Shown here in pieces: positions 17,153 through 25,704 of a stretch of DNA of 64,000 bases. Source of the stretch: Anaerocolumna xylanovorans DSM 12503 (lineage in GTDB: Bacteria > Bacillota > Clostridia > Lachnospirales > Lachnospiraceae). Positions within the stretch are counted from its first letter, which is position 1; every line of letters starts with the position of its first letter. The stretch is from assembly GCF_900143645.1 (NCBI RefSeq), contig NZ_FRFD01000003.1, positions 248,001 to 312,000 of the forward strand. Direction: 5' to 3'. A program made the translations under genes and the position numbers. The notes under the pieces were generated by a model, which saw only the letters and a list, made by a program, of their open reading frames with translations, searched no databases and had not been told where the DNA came from.

Positions 17153-17217
17153 AATATCCTCTGAGAAGGAAAGTGTAACAATCAAAAGAGTAAGCAGTTT
17201 GCTTCGGAAAGGGAGTC

Positions 17218-18864
17218 ATGAAGGAATTATTATTAAGGCGTAAGGGGAAATTCATTCAATACCTGTTTGCTAGCTTTTTATTCATTGGTGATCATTTTGC
17301 ACAGATGGGGATTTTTGTACTGCTGCTAAGAGCAATCGAAAAGGGAGATATGAAACATTTTGGCTATGTCGTAGCCATTACCGTGTTGTTTATATTCTAT
17401 GCTCCGGTGAATTTCCTGATATCAAGACTTTTGCGTATCCGCTATATGAGGGATACCATATTGGACGTAAGGAGGCAGGCTTTTGATAAGATCATCAATA
17501 TGCCGTTTAAGAAGTTCTCTGCCAAGTCAAAGGAAATTTATATCTCCAATCTGATAAATGACATTAATACTTTTGAGAATAAATTTTTCATAAGCCTTCT
17601 AAACTATCTTATTAATATGGGAATGTTCCTGTTTACTATAATAATCCTAGCTTTTCTGGATTATAAGCTGGCCATAGCTATGGCTTTGCAGGCGGGATTA
17701 TTAACTGCTCTGGCGACTCTTTTTACCAAAAAGGCTTCCGCCCTGGAACAGGAGCTGTCAGAGTGCAACGAGAACTTTACCACAGATATGGCAAATACCT
17801 TTAGCGGTATGGAAATCTTAAAGCTTAACCACATAGAAGAGAAATTCAAGGAAAAGAGCATGGCATCTATCACCAGGGCTGAGAATAAAAAATATGCCGC
17901 AGCCTTCTTTACTGATATGCAAAAGCATGTTATCCGCATCATATCCTTTGCCTCTTCGGTTGCTGTTATGATTTATCTGGCTTACAGCTTTTTAAGCGGA
18001 ATGAGCCTAAGCATGGGAGGATTTTTGTTCCAGTTATGCTCCTCCAGCGGCAACTATTTAATCAATGCTTTTCCTATGCGAAACCAGATGAAAGCCTCTA
18101 TGACCATCTATAAAAAGATAGCAGAGCCTGAGGAAGACAGGGAAGAGGCGGATAAAGGCAGTGAGGAGTTTGTGTTTCAGGATACGGTTAGCATAAAAAA
18201 TGTAAGCTTTTCTTATGGCAATAAAGAAATACTTAAAGATGCTTCCTTTACCATCGAGAAAGGAAAGAAGTATCTCATTAAAGGGCCCAGCGGTGCCGGT
18301 AAATCCACCCTGATGAATCTTTTAGCCAAAACGACAGAAGATTACCAGGGGGAAATATCGGTGGACGGAACCGATTACCGCTGTATAAATGAAAAGTCTT
18401 TTCATGGCAAGGTAGCCTTTGTTTATCAGGATGTATTTCTCTTTGAGGATACGATCCGGAATAACATTGCCCTGTATCAGGATATTCCGGAAGAAAAGAT
18501 ACAATTTGCCGTTAAGGTATGCGGACTGGAAGGAATCTGTGCTGATAAAAAGGCAGGAATTGATGAGAAACTTTCAGAAAACGGTAAAAACCTTTCAGGA
18601 GGCCAAAGACAGAGAATATCCATTGCAAGAGCCATTGCAAAGGAGGCGGAGATTCTCTTTGTGGATGAAGGTACCTCCAGCCTGAATGAAGAGCTGGGAA
18701 GGGAAATTGAAAAGGTGTTCTTAAAACTGGATAATACGGTTATTGCCATCAGCCACCGTTATTATGAAGGGGTTACCGACCTATATGACTATGTGCTGGA
18801 AATTAAGAACGGCAGGGTCCATCAATTTTCGGCACAGGAATATTTTCAAGTGGTAGTAGCGTGA
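17218..18864 (+). CDS. ABC exporter half-transporter (membrane plus ATPase), first of a pair
   Basis: This 548-residue type IV ABC exporter subunit has five or six membrane helices in the first 300 residues and an ATPase domain after about 330. Walker A is GPSGAGKST (near 357), the signature is LSGGQRQR (near 458), Walker B is ILFVDEGTS (near 479), and the H-loop is AISHR. All catalytic residues look intact. AAAGGGAG precedes ATG 17218. Together with the next gene it probably forms a heterodimer. The substrate (lipid, peptide or drug) cannot be told. Confidence 0.93.
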   Translation: MKELLLRRKGKFIQYLFASFLFIGDHFAQMGIFVLLLRAIEKGDMKHFGYVVAITVLFIFYAPVNFLISRLLRIRYMRDTILDVRRQAFDKIINMPFKKFSAKSKEIYISNLINDINTFENKFFISLLNYLINMGMFLFTIIILAFLDYKLAIAMALQAGLLTALATLFTKKASALEQELSECNENFTTDMANTFSGMEILKLNHIEEKFKEKSMASITRAENKKYAAAFFTDMQKHVIRIISFASSVAVMIYLAYSFLSGMSLSMGGFLFQLCSSSGNYLINAFPMRNQMKASMTIYKKIAEPEEDREEADKGSEEFVFQDTVSIKNVSFSYGNKEILKDASFTIEKGKKYLIKGPSGAGKSTLMNLLAKTTEDYQGEISVDGTDYRCINEKSFHGKVAFVYQDVFLFEDTIRNNIALYQDIPEEKIQFAVKVCGLEGICADKKAGIDEKLSENGKNLSGGQRQRISIARAIAKEAEILFVDEGTSSLNEELGREIEKVFLKLDNTVIAISHRYYEGVTDLYDYVLEIKNGRVHQFSAQEYFQVVVA

Positions 18865-18870
18865 AAGAGG

Positions 18871-18903
18871 TTAGTGTGAATTATTGAAAAGTATAATTCA
18901 CAC
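18871..18903 (+). repeat. TTAG plus hairpin element, copy 2
   Basis: TTAG at 18871 is followed by a perfect 10-base stem GTGTGAATTA / TAATTCACAC (18874-18883 and 18894-18903) with a 10-base loop, just after the first ABC gene. Confidence 0.45.
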
Positions 18904-18960
18904 AAATGCCTGCGAAATCCTCGGCACAAACTTGAGGTGTACTGAGGAAGGCGTGGGAGC

Positions 18961-18989
18961 TAGGGTGAAAAATAGAAAGCATTTTTCAC
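18961..18989 (+). repeat. CTAG plus hairpin element, copy 3
   Basis: GTGAAAAAT (18965-18973) and ATTTTTCAC (18981-18989) form a 9-base stem with a 7-base loop directly after GGAGCTAGG. It resembles the elements at 13406 and 25630. The 197-base spacer between the ABC genes consists of these two units plus unassigned sequence. Confidence 0.45.
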
Positions 18990-19061
18990 TTTTAATTTGG
19001 GCAGTTTCGTGTAGAGTGCAAGCAATCTACTGGTAAACTTGCGAAATGCATGGGGGTTAGT

Positions 19062-20690
19062 ATGTTAAAAAAATTAATGAGAGCCTTTCCCTATCTGATG
19101 CTGGCCTTAGCGGTATCCTTACTGCTAGCCGGTCTTGATGCGGTGGTTACAAAAAAGATGCTTGGGATGCTGGATTTGGCGCTAAAGGGTGATATTGCAG
19201 CAATGAAAGCCGAAACACTGCCTCTTTTGGCAGGGGCAGTCATACTTGTTCCCCTGGGAGTGGCAGAAGCCCTGACCGGCAATTTTTATCGAAAGAAAGT
19301 AAATCTAAATATAAAGTATTATTATGTAGAGAAGGTCTTTGGGAAAAATATCAGAGAGTTTCAAAAGGAGAATAACGGAAGATACCTTTCTGCTATGACC
19401 AATGACTTTAATACCCTGGAAACCAATTTGATTATGGGAATCTATACGGTAGGAAGAGGAGTTATCAGTTTTCTGGCCGGAATGTGGCTCTTATCCACAG
19501 TGGATTACCGTATGATATTCTTTGCCTTTGGGATTATAGTTGTTAACCTGACCATCTCTGTTATAACCTCCAAACCCTTAAAGAGGAATTATAAGGAACG
19601 CAGTGATCTCTTTGACGGGTATACCTCTTACATAAAGGAGGTTCTGTCAGCCTTTCACATCGTTAAGAACTATAACCTCCAGGATAAGGTAACGGAAGAC
19701 TACTATCAAAAAAGTGATGAGATACAAAACAAAGGTTTTATTATTGACAGAATGATGTCTTTCGTAAATGCGTCACAAAATCTTTTTATGAATGGAAGTT
19801 TTTATGGAATCCTATGCGGAATCGGTTACATGGCAGTTACGGGAAAGATAACGGCCGGGGGTTTGATTGTGATTATGGAGGGAATTAACCGGATGGCATT
19901 TCCTATCTTTGATCTGGCAGAAAACCTCCCGAAGCTTTTTACCGCCGGAGACTTAATAAAGAAAATAGAGGATTCCCTTAAGAATTCGGATGCCTATGAA
20001 GAAACCGTAGAATTAAAGGATTTTGACGGAGAGATTCAGTTTAGGGAGGTAGGCTTTCACTATGAAGAGGATGAAAGGCAGATACTAAAGAATATCAATC
20101 TGACTCTTAAGAAAAATGGAAAGTATCTGGTAGTAGGTCCAAGCGGCGGAGGTAAATCGACATTTCTTAGGCTGCTGCGCAAATATGTAAATCCCACGGA
20201 AGGGACGATCTTTATCGACGGATATGATTTAATGGATGTAAAAAAGGAGGATTATTTCGGGCTCATTGCCAATATCGAGCAGCAGGTATTTCTCTTTGAG
20301 GATACGGTTCGAAATAATATTACCCTATATAAAGAATGTGAAGAAGAGGAAATTCAAAGGGCAATAAAGGCATCGGGGCTTCTGGAATTTATTCAGGGAC
20401 TGCCAAATGGGCTTGATACAATTATTTATGATAACGGCAAGAACGTTTCCGGCGGGGAAAGGAGCCGAATTGTTATAGCCAGAGCGTTGCTTAGCAAGGC
20501 CAGAATTCTGTTAATGGATGAAGCCTTTGCTTCCCTTGATATGGAAAGGGCAAGAGAGATTGAAAAAACAATCCTTGGTCTTGAGGGTATTACGGTCATT
20601 AATGTAAGCCACGTGCTCTTTAAGGACACGAAAGATTCCTATGACAATGTGATAACCATAAAGGGAACCAGTTCTCTTCGATTTGGCTGA
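19062..20690 (+). CDS. ABC exporter half-transporter, second of a pair
   Basis: This 542-residue membrane-ATPase fusion is like its upstream neighbour. It begins MLKKLMRAFPYLMLALAVSL and has several hydrophobic helices to about residue 300. The nucleotide-binding domain has Walker A GPSGGGKST (near 358), signature VSGGERSR (near 462), Walker B ILLMDEAFASLD (near 484) and the H-loop NVSH. ATG 19062 is chosen over ATG 19050 because GGGGG then serves as the ribosome binding site. The pair probably works as a heterodimeric exporter under the XRE regulator. Confidence 0.92.
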   Translation: MLKKLMRAFPYLMLALAVSLLLAGLDAVVTKKMLGMLDLALKGDIAAMKAETLPLLAGAVILVPLGVAEALTGNFYRKKVNLNIKYYYVEKVFGKNIREFQKENNGRYLSAMTNDFNTLETNLIMGIYTVGRGVISFLAGMWLLSTVDYRMIFFAFGIIVVNLTISVITSKPLKRNYKERSDLFDGYTSYIKEVLSAFHIVKNYNLQDKVTEDYYQKSDEIQNKGFIIDRMMSFVNASQNLFMNGSFYGILCGIGYMAVTGKITAGGLIVIMEGINRMAFPIFDLAENLPKLFTAGDLIKKIEDSLKNSDAYEETVELKDFDGEIQFREVGFHYEEDERQILKNINLTLKKNGKYLVVGPSGGGKSTFLRLLRKYVNPTEGTIFIDGYDLMDVKKEDYFGLIANIEQQVFLFEDTVRNNITLYKECEEEEIQRAIKASGLLEFIQGLPNGLDTIIYDNGKNVSGGERSRIVIARALLSKARILLMDEAFASLDMERAREIEKTILGLEGITVINVSHVLFKDTKDSYDNVITIKGTSSLRFG

Positions 20691-20706
20691 CAGAGGAGCC
20701 TTTGCC

Positions 20707-21021
20707 TTATTTATCTGCAGAACTATCAGAGGAGTCTGCGCCTGATTTACCCGTGGAGTTATCGGAAGAATTATCAGACTGGCCATCACAGGAGGTGGTA
20801 TCCTCCTCCTTGGAGCCATTCTCTGACCCAGAGGTATCCTCGTCCCCTTCTAAAAGTTCTTCTCTGACCGATATGGTTGCGAGAGTATCACCCAGCTGCG
20901 CAAAAACCGCCGCGAGGAGTGATACCTCGTCGGAAGAACAAGTATTGGCAATACTGCAGGCAATGGCTGTTACAAAGGTAACAAGCTCGCAGGAAGACAT
21001 TTTACAGCGGTTATTTTTCAT
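20707..21021 (-). CDS. Small acidic protein resembling Lachnospiraceae DUF6774
   Basis: This is a 104-residue protein. The N-terminal half (SCELVTFVTAIACSIANTCS, then LLAAVFAQLGDTLATI) is a compact Cys-containing helical region that resembles a small family common in Lachnospiraceae (recalled as DUF6774). The C-terminal half is very rich in Ser, Asp, Gly and Glu and looks disordered. The ribosome binding site is weak (AAGGTG). An open frame on the opposite strand is judged a shadow. Function is unknown. Confidence 0.68.
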   Translation of the reverse strand: MKNNRCKMSSCELVTFVTAIACSIANTCSSDEVSLLAAVFAQLGDTLATISVREELLEGDEDTSGSENGSKEEDTTSCDGQSDNSSDNSTGKSGADSSDSSADK

Positions 21022-21076
21022 AGAATTGCACCTTTATGCTTTACCTAATGTATATGCAAAAGATTTTATATTTTTC

Positions 21077-21105
21077 TTGTAATTTACAAAAGACTTTGTT
21101 ATAAT
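21077..21105 (+). promoter_or_regulatory. Promoter of the hflX transcript
   Basis: TTGTAA (21077-21082) and a perfect TATAAT (21100-21105) are 17 bases apart. The predicted leader before hflX is about 310 bases and contains a micro-ORF at 21138 and a hairpin around CTCTGTC/GACAGAG near 21195-21210. Confidence 0.65.
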
Positions 21106-21137
21106 GGCTGTAGTTTATCAGGGAGGTATTATAACAA

Positions 21138-21176
21138 ATGTGGATAAGATTACGTTTATTTTCTTTATGCTGCTAA
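21138..21176 (+). CDS. Possible 12-codon leader peptide before hflX
   Basis: ATG 21138 lies behind GGGAGG (21121-21126, spacing about 11) and starts a 12-residue frame, MWIRLRLFSLCC, ending in TAA. It sits just after a strong promoter and before a hairpin in the hflX leader, so it could be a regulatory leader peptide. No direct evidence shows that it is translated. Confidence 0.25.
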   Translation: MWIRLRLFSLCC

Positions 21177-21428
21177 TTTCATAGTGCTTAAAGCTCTGTC
21201 TGACAGAGAGTAAACGGGATTAATCTGCCTTTTTATAATAAATCGCTTATTGAATAGATAAGGTGTGGGGATAAAACTTTCGCACTTCTTATTTGGATAG
21301 TACTGCAAGCAGGCTTGCGGTATATATAGGTGTTAGTAAGAGAAGGAGAAGCATACCTTCTTTTTTTGTGCTTAAATTTCCGGTGTCCTTTTCAGTCAGT
21401 CAGAAGCTTGGAAAAGGAGAAATTTTAT

Positions 21429-22718
21429 ATGATGGAAAAAGAAAGAGCCCTCCTGGCGGGAGGAAAAAGAAAAGGGGATGAAGGCTTTGAGTCTTCCATG
21501 GAAGAATTAAGGCAGCTTGCCCTTGCCTGTGATATAGAAGTTGTGGGAGAGATTACCCAAAATCTTGAAAGAATTCATGTGGATTTGTATTTCGGAAAAG
21601 GAAAAACAGAAGAATTAAGAGAACGAATGGAAGAATTGCAAGCAGATATTGTGATATTCAATGAAGAACTGACACCGTCCCAGACAAGGAATCTGGAAAG
21701 GTTTTTAGCGTTAAGGGTAATAGACCGTTCGATTCTTATTATGGATATCTTTGCAAGACGTGCCAAAACCAAAGAAGCGCAGATGCAGGTAGAAATGGCA
21801 AGGCTTAAATATATGCTGCCAAGACTGTCCGGACTTGGCGGCAGCTTAAACCGCCAGGGCGGCGGCGCGGGTCTTCACAACAAGGGAACAGGAGAGACAA
21901 AGTTAGAGCTTGACAGAAGAAAGATCGAAGAAAGAATTGCCAGGCTTGAGAGGGAACTTACGGAGCTGGTCGGCAGAAGGCAGAATCAAAGGCAGAAAAG
22001 AGAGAAGAATGAAATCCCTCTGGCCGCATTGGTAGGCTATACCAATGCCGGAAAGTCCACGGTTATGAATTCAGTGCTTAAGTTCTTTAATACCTCCGGG
22101 GATAAGATGGTGCTGGAAAAGGATATGCTCTTTGCTACCCTTGAAACCTCTGTCCGAAAGATAACGACGAAGGAGAACCGGACATTTCTGTTAACGGATA
22201 CGGTAGGGTTTATCAGCAGGCTTCCGCATCATCTGATAAAGGCCTTCCGTTCAACCTTGGAGGAAGTATTGATGGCAGATCTTTTAATCCAAGTCGTAGA
22301 TGCGTCGGATGCAGATTACGAAAAACAGATGACGGTGACGAAAGAGACTTTAAAGGAGCTGGGGGCTGACAACATCCCGGTATTATATGCCTTTAATAAA
22401 ACCGATAAGGTGACAGAGGAAGAGTTAGAGGTTATTAAAAAGGAGAAGGAAGGATTAAACTGCATCTTTCTCTCGGCAAAAAAGGAAGAGGATATTAAGG
22501 AACTTATCGGGCACGTTACAGAAGTTTTATTTGAGGAAGATGTTAGCTTAGATCTTTGTCTGCCCTATAAGGACAGCAAATGGGTTGCTTTCTTGCAGGA
22601 GAATGCCACCGTAACCAGTCTTGATTACGGGGAAGAAGAAATAGGGGTCACCGCACTGTGCAGAAAAGGTTTATATGAGAAGTATTTTAAGAATTCTGAT
22701 TTTAAAATAAAGAATTAA
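21429..22718 (+). CDS. hflX: Ribosome-associated GTPase HflX
   Basis: This 429-residue GTPase splits and rescues stalled or stressed 70S ribosomes. The N-terminal HflX domain includes LYFGKGKTEELRERM and FNEELTPSQTRNLE, with the glycine-rich loop LSGLGGSLNRQGGGAG. The G domain has G1 GYTNAGKS (near 203), G3 DTVGFISRLPHHLI (near 256) and G4 NKTD (near 322). ATG 21429 follows AAAAGGAG; a second ATG at 21432 is possible. An in-frame extension to 21330 lacks a binding site. The length is normal for the family. Confidence 0.94.
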   Translation: MMEKERALLAGGKRKGDEGFESSMEELRQLALACDIEVVGEITQNLERIHVDLYFGKGKTEELRERMEELQADIVIFNEELTPSQTRNLERFLALRVIDRSILIMDIFARRAKTKEAQMQVEMARLKYMLPRLSGLGGSLNRQGGGAGLHNKGTGETKLELDRRKIEERIARLERELTELVGRRQNQRQKREKNEIPLAALVGYTNAGKSTVMNSVLKFFNTSGDKMVLEKDMLFATLETSVRKITTKENRTFLLTDTVGFISRLPHHLIKAFRSTLEEVLMADLLIQVVDASDADYEKQMTVTKETLKELGADNIPVLYAFNKTDKVTEEELEVIKKEKEGLNCIFLSAKKEEDIKELIGHVTEVLFEEDVSLDLCLPYKDSKWVAFLQENATVTSLDYGEEEIGVTALCRKGLYEKYFKNSDFKIKN

Positions 22719-22762
22719 ATATATTCTGACAGTCTGTATCAAGGATGGAAGGCAAAAAAAGA

Positions 22763-22791
22763 TTGACAAACTCTATCCTATCAGGTATCAT
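22763..22791 (+). promoter_or_regulatory. Promoter of the mntP riboswitch transcript
   Basis: A perfect TTGACA (22763-22768) and TATCAT (22786-22791) with 17 bases between them directly precede the riboswitch. Confidence 0.75.
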
Positions 22792-22797
22792 TTATGT

Positions 22798-22924
22798 ACT
22801 GTAGTAAGGGAGTAGTTAGCCGATTGTGTGTAATAGAGCCAACATACTGATAGACATCTATCTGGTTTTATTTTAAATAACGAGACTTACCTGCAGCCGT
22901 ATGGCTGTAGGTGGGTCTTTTTTT
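22798..22924 (+). promoter_or_regulatory. Manganese riboswitch (yybP-ykoY) with terminator, upstream of mntP
   Basis: The segment AAGGGAGTAG, then CCAACATACTG and ACGAGACTTACC, carries the conserved positions of the yybP-ykoY class that senses Mn2+. CTGTAGTAAG at the 5' side can pair with CTTACCTGCAG at the 3' side (P1). The same 3' strand otherwise joins a strong terminator, ACCTGCAGCC/GGCTGTAGGT followed by seven Ts. Ligand-stabilised P1 would therefore prevent termination: an ON switch. The gene behind it is a manganese exporter, which fits exactly. Confidence 0.88.
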
Positions 22925-22994
22925 GTATATGTCAGGTGGCGGCTGGACATATACTGCACAAGGCGGCACAGGACATAAAAAGGAGAGAATAACT

Positions 22995-23582
22995 ATGAAT
23001 TTGGTAGAATTACTTATTTTAGCCGTGGGACTGGCAATGGATGCATTTGCAGTTGCTGTCTGTAAGGGGTTATCCGTTAAGAAAATATCCGCAAAGCACC
23101 CGGTAATTGTGGGTTTGTACTTTGGATTCTTTCAGGCAGCAATGCCAATGATAGGGTATTTTCTGGGAAAGCAGTTCAGTGACAAGATAAATGCCATTGA
23201 CCACTGGGTTGCCTTTATCCTGCTTGGAATCATAGGTGCAAATATGATTAAAGGCTCTATAAAAGAAAAGGAAGAAGAGGATGAGTGCAGCAGCTGCAAA
23301 GATGTGGACAATTCTTTGAAGGTAAAAGAAATGTTGGTGCTTTCCGTTGCAACCAGTATCGATGCCCTGGCAGTCGGTATAACCTTTGCCTTCTTAAAGG
23401 TTAATATCTTAATGGCCACCTCCTTTATCGGTGCCGTAACCTTTTTGATTTCGGCGGCCGGTGTTATAATCGGAAATATCTTCGGGGGAAAATTAAAGTC
23501 TAAGGCGGAAATGGCCGGAGGGATTATATTAGTCTGTCTTGGCACCAAGATATTGCTCCAGCATCTGGGCATTCTTGGTTGA
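22995..23582 (+). CDS. mntP: Manganese efflux pump MntP
   Basis: This 195-residue membrane protein has two DUF204 half-repeats and about six helices, and exports Mn2+. The conserved acidic positions appear as LAMDAFAVAVCKG in the first half and TSIDALAVGITFAF in the second. The middle loop has ECSSCKDVD, a small Cys/acid cluster. ATG 22995 follows AAAGGAGAG; the in-frame extension upstream would overlap the riboswitch terminator. Control by the manganese riboswitch directly upstream supports the assignment. Confidence 0.95.
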   Translation: MNLVELLILAVGLAMDAFAVAVCKGLSVKKISAKHPVIVGLYFGFFQAAMPMIGYFLGKQFSDKINAIDHWVAFILLGIIGANMIKGSIKEKEEEDECSSCKDVDNSLKVKEMLVLSVATSIDALAVGITFAFLKVNILMATSFIGAVTFLISAAGVIIGNIFGGKLKSKAEMAGGIILVCLGTKILLQHLGILG

Positions 23583-23636
23583 TAGGATGGCAGGAAAGAA
23601 AAAATACAGAATAATAATTGATAAAAGCCGCATCAG

Positions 23637-23672
23637 ACAGCAGGATACCAAAAAGGGTCCTGCTGTTTTTTT
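23637..23672 (+). terminator. Terminator after mntP
   Basis: CAGCAGGA pairs with TCCTGCTG around a short loop, followed by seven Ts (to 23672). Confidence 0.85.
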
Positions 23673-23684
23673 GAATTTTCCGGT

Positions 23685-24668
23685 TTATCCGTTCTTTCCT
23701 TTTTGTGCCTGTAATGGAATCTTCTTTTCAGGAACGATGTATTCAAGGAATTTTACATAGTATTTGGAAATCGGCAAGAAAATCACCGCACTTAAGAGGT
23801 TAAAGATGGTATGGGTATTTGCCACAAGGCGATTGCTGTCTCCGTTAACCAGATGGGTAAAGAAATGGACGAAGGTGCAGAACTGGGGGAAGATCAATAT
23901 TACCAGAATAACACCGATAATGTTGTAGATGGTATGGGCCCATGCAGTTCTTTTTCCTGCCGTACCGGACCTGATGCTGGCAATCTGGGCAGTTATACAG
24001 CTCCCCACATTGTCCCCCAGTGTGAGAGCTACGGCTGCGGAAAACGGCAGCAGTCCGTTGTTGAACAGTAAAATCGTCATGCCCACCGTGGCGCTGCTGC
24101 TTTGTACCAGCATTGTAACAATCAGCCCTATGAACAGGCAGAACCACAGGTTATCTGCATGGCTTTGCAGCCATTGGGCAATCAATATATTTTCCTTTAT
24201 AAAAACAACACTTTTCCCTAAAATATTCAGACCGGAAAATAACAGGCCGATTCCGGCGAGCGCATTGCCGGTTGTTTTTAGCTTTTTGAATGGACCGAAA
24301 CTTAAAATACTGCTTGCGATAAGGATATACCATGCATATTGGGAGATATTAAAGCTCATGAGCTGAGCGGTCAAAGTTGTTCCAATATTGGCTCCATAAA
24401 CGATACCGACTGCGCTTCCCAGCTGAATGATACCGGAGTCGACAAAACCGATGGTCAATATTGTAACTGCCGTACTGCTTTGTACAAGACCGGTGAGAAA
24501 TATTCCAATCAAAAAGGACGTCCACCTGTTTTTGGTAAACAGATGCATGGCATTATTGAGTAACTGTGAATTTGCGTGCTCCAGTGTTCTTCCCAGAACA
24601 TTGACGCCAAACACAATCAGGAATGAACCTGTTATAAAGTTTAGTAGAATTGTTACAATAGTAAGCAT
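23685..24668 (-). CDS. Na+/Pi cotransporter-family protein (NptA/YjbB type)
   Basis: This 327-residue membrane protein has the two inverted Na/Pi repeats marked by GLVQSSTAVTILTIGF and MLVQSSSATVGMTILLF, the QSS motifs thought to bind phosphate and sodium. About eight hydrophobic segments are visible. The C-terminal PhoU-like domain found in many relatives is absent. ATG 24668 is preferred, with GGGG just upstream; a TTG at 24680 would add four residues. It is divergent from the DtxR-type regulator gene, so shared control is possible. Confidence 0.9.
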   Translation of the reverse strand: MLTIVTILLNFITGSFLIVFGVNVLGRTLEHANSQLLNNAMHLFTKNRWTSFLIGIFLTGLVQSSTAVTILTIGFVDSGIIQLGSAVGIVYGANIGTTLTAQLMSFNISQYAWYILIASSILSFGPFKKLKTTGNALAGIGLLFSGLNILGKSVVFIKENILIAQWLQSHADNLWFCLFIGLIVTMLVQSSSATVGMTILLFNNGLLPFSAAVALTLGDNVGSCITAQIASIRSGTAGKRTAWAHTIYNIIGVILVILIFPQFCTFVHFFTHLVNGDSNRLVANTHTIFNLLSAVIFLPISKYYVKFLEYIVPEKKIPLQAQKGKNG

Positions 24669-24797
24669 ATGCCCCGGCAAAGAAGATTACTTTATATCAT
24701 GATACGTAAGGTTCCGGCAATTTATGTTCCACATCTAAGGGGCAAACTTATTTTTCATTAATCATAATAACTATTTTGGAATTTCCGCAAGTATCTC

Positions 24798-24851
24798 TTG
24801 ATAATTATAAAAATTAGGTATATAATAAAAATAGATTTAGGGCTACCTAAA
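24798..24851 (+). promoter_or_regulatory. Promoter and DtxR/MntR-type operator of the metal regulator gene
   Basis: TTGATA (24798-24803) and TATAAT (24821-24826) have an ideal 17-base spacer. The palindrome TTTAGG-GCTA-CCTAAA (24836-24851) matches the DtxR/IdeR-type box and sits between the -10 and the ribosome binding site. A half-site, TTAGGTATA, overlaps the spacer end. This is a clear autoregulation arrangement. Confidence 0.75.
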
Positions 24852-24866
24852 AAGGAGACAAACAGT

Positions 24867-25514
24867 ATGACTCGAAATAAAGAAGACTACATTAAGGAAA
24901 TATATAAACTGGGCGGCGGAGAAGAGCAAATAAATAATAAGCAGATTGCGGAAGTATTAAATGTATCGCCTGCCTCTGTCACAGAAATGTTAGGAAAGCT
25001 TCAAAAGGAAGAGTTAATTGTTTACGAGCCTTATAAGGGTTCCAAATTAACGGAAAAAGGCATGAAAGCAGCCGTTACCCTGTTAAGGGGACATAGACTA
25101 TGGGAAGTATTTCTCATAGAGCGGCTTGGATATACATGGAGTGAAGCCCATGAAGATGCGGAGAAGCTGGAGCATGTGGCGCCTGTAAGGCTTATTGACA
25201 GGTTAGAGGAGTATTTGGGATACCCGGCATTTTGTCCCCATGGCAGTGCAATTCCACAGGCTGACGGTAAAGTTCAACGGCTGCAGTTAAAAAGCCTGTT
25301 GGAAATGAAAGAGGGAGAAAGTTCCGCTATCCGGAGAGTGGTTGAGAAGAATGACCTGATGGATTATCTCCAGGAGCTTGGAATCCACATAGGAAGCAAA
25401 GTTACGGTAGAGAAATTCGAGGCCTTAGAAGGACCTGTTGCCATCAGAGTAGATGACACACCCAAGCAGTTAAGCTATAAAGCTGCCGGTATGGTGTATG
25501 TGGATAAAAACTAG
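24867..25514 (+). CDS. DtxR/MntR-family metal-dependent repressor
   Basis: This 215-residue regulator has an N-terminal winged HTH (MTRNKEDYIKEIYKL; ADVLNVSP-like region IAEVLNVSPASVTEMLGKL), a metal-binding and dimerisation domain (LRGHRLWEVFLIERLGYTW with SEAHEDAEKLEH), and a C-terminal FeoA/SH3-like domain from about residue 145. It is longer than MntR proteins that lack the third domain. ATG 24867 follows AAAAAGGAG. Its operator-like promoter and the neighbouring mntP suggest Mn2+ or Fe2+ sensing. Which metal it senses cannot be read from the sequence. Confidence 0.92.
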   Translation: MTRNKEDYIKEIYKLGGGEEQINNKQIAEVLNVSPASVTEMLGKLQKEELIVYEPYKGSKLTEKGMKAAVTLLRGHRLWEVFLIERLGYTWSEAHEDAEKLEHVAPVRLIDRLEEYLGYPAFCPHGSAIPQADGKVQRLQLKSLLEMKEGESSAIRRVVEKNDLMDYLQELGIHIGSKVTVEKFEALEGPVAIRVDDTPKQLSYKAAGMVYVDKN

Positions 25515-25629
25515 AAAATACAATAAGACAATAATTATTATATAACGATCAAACAAAACAAAGAGAAAGGGAACTATCAACTGGGTTTCATAGAATACCA
25601 ATGAAAGATGGGATATTCATGGAAGGAAT

Positions 25630-25655
25630 CAGGTTGAAAATGAATTTTTCAACTG
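25630..25655 (+). repeat. CAGG plus hairpin element, copy 4
   Basis: GTTGAAAA (25633-25640) and TTTTCAAC (25646-25653) form a perfect stem with a 5-base loop, embedded in CAG...CTG. It resembles the hairpins at 13406, 18871 and 18961. Confidence 0.45.
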
Positions 25656-25704
25656 CATATTCAGGAATATAAAATCAAGTTTGATATTCGCGAAAGGAGT
25701 TAGT

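Noticed and set aside
20702..21082. Plus-strand gene opposite the acidic small protein
   Set aside because: It is a Ser/Glu-rich mirror frame with no ribosome binding site; the minus-strand product has a plausible N-terminal domain.
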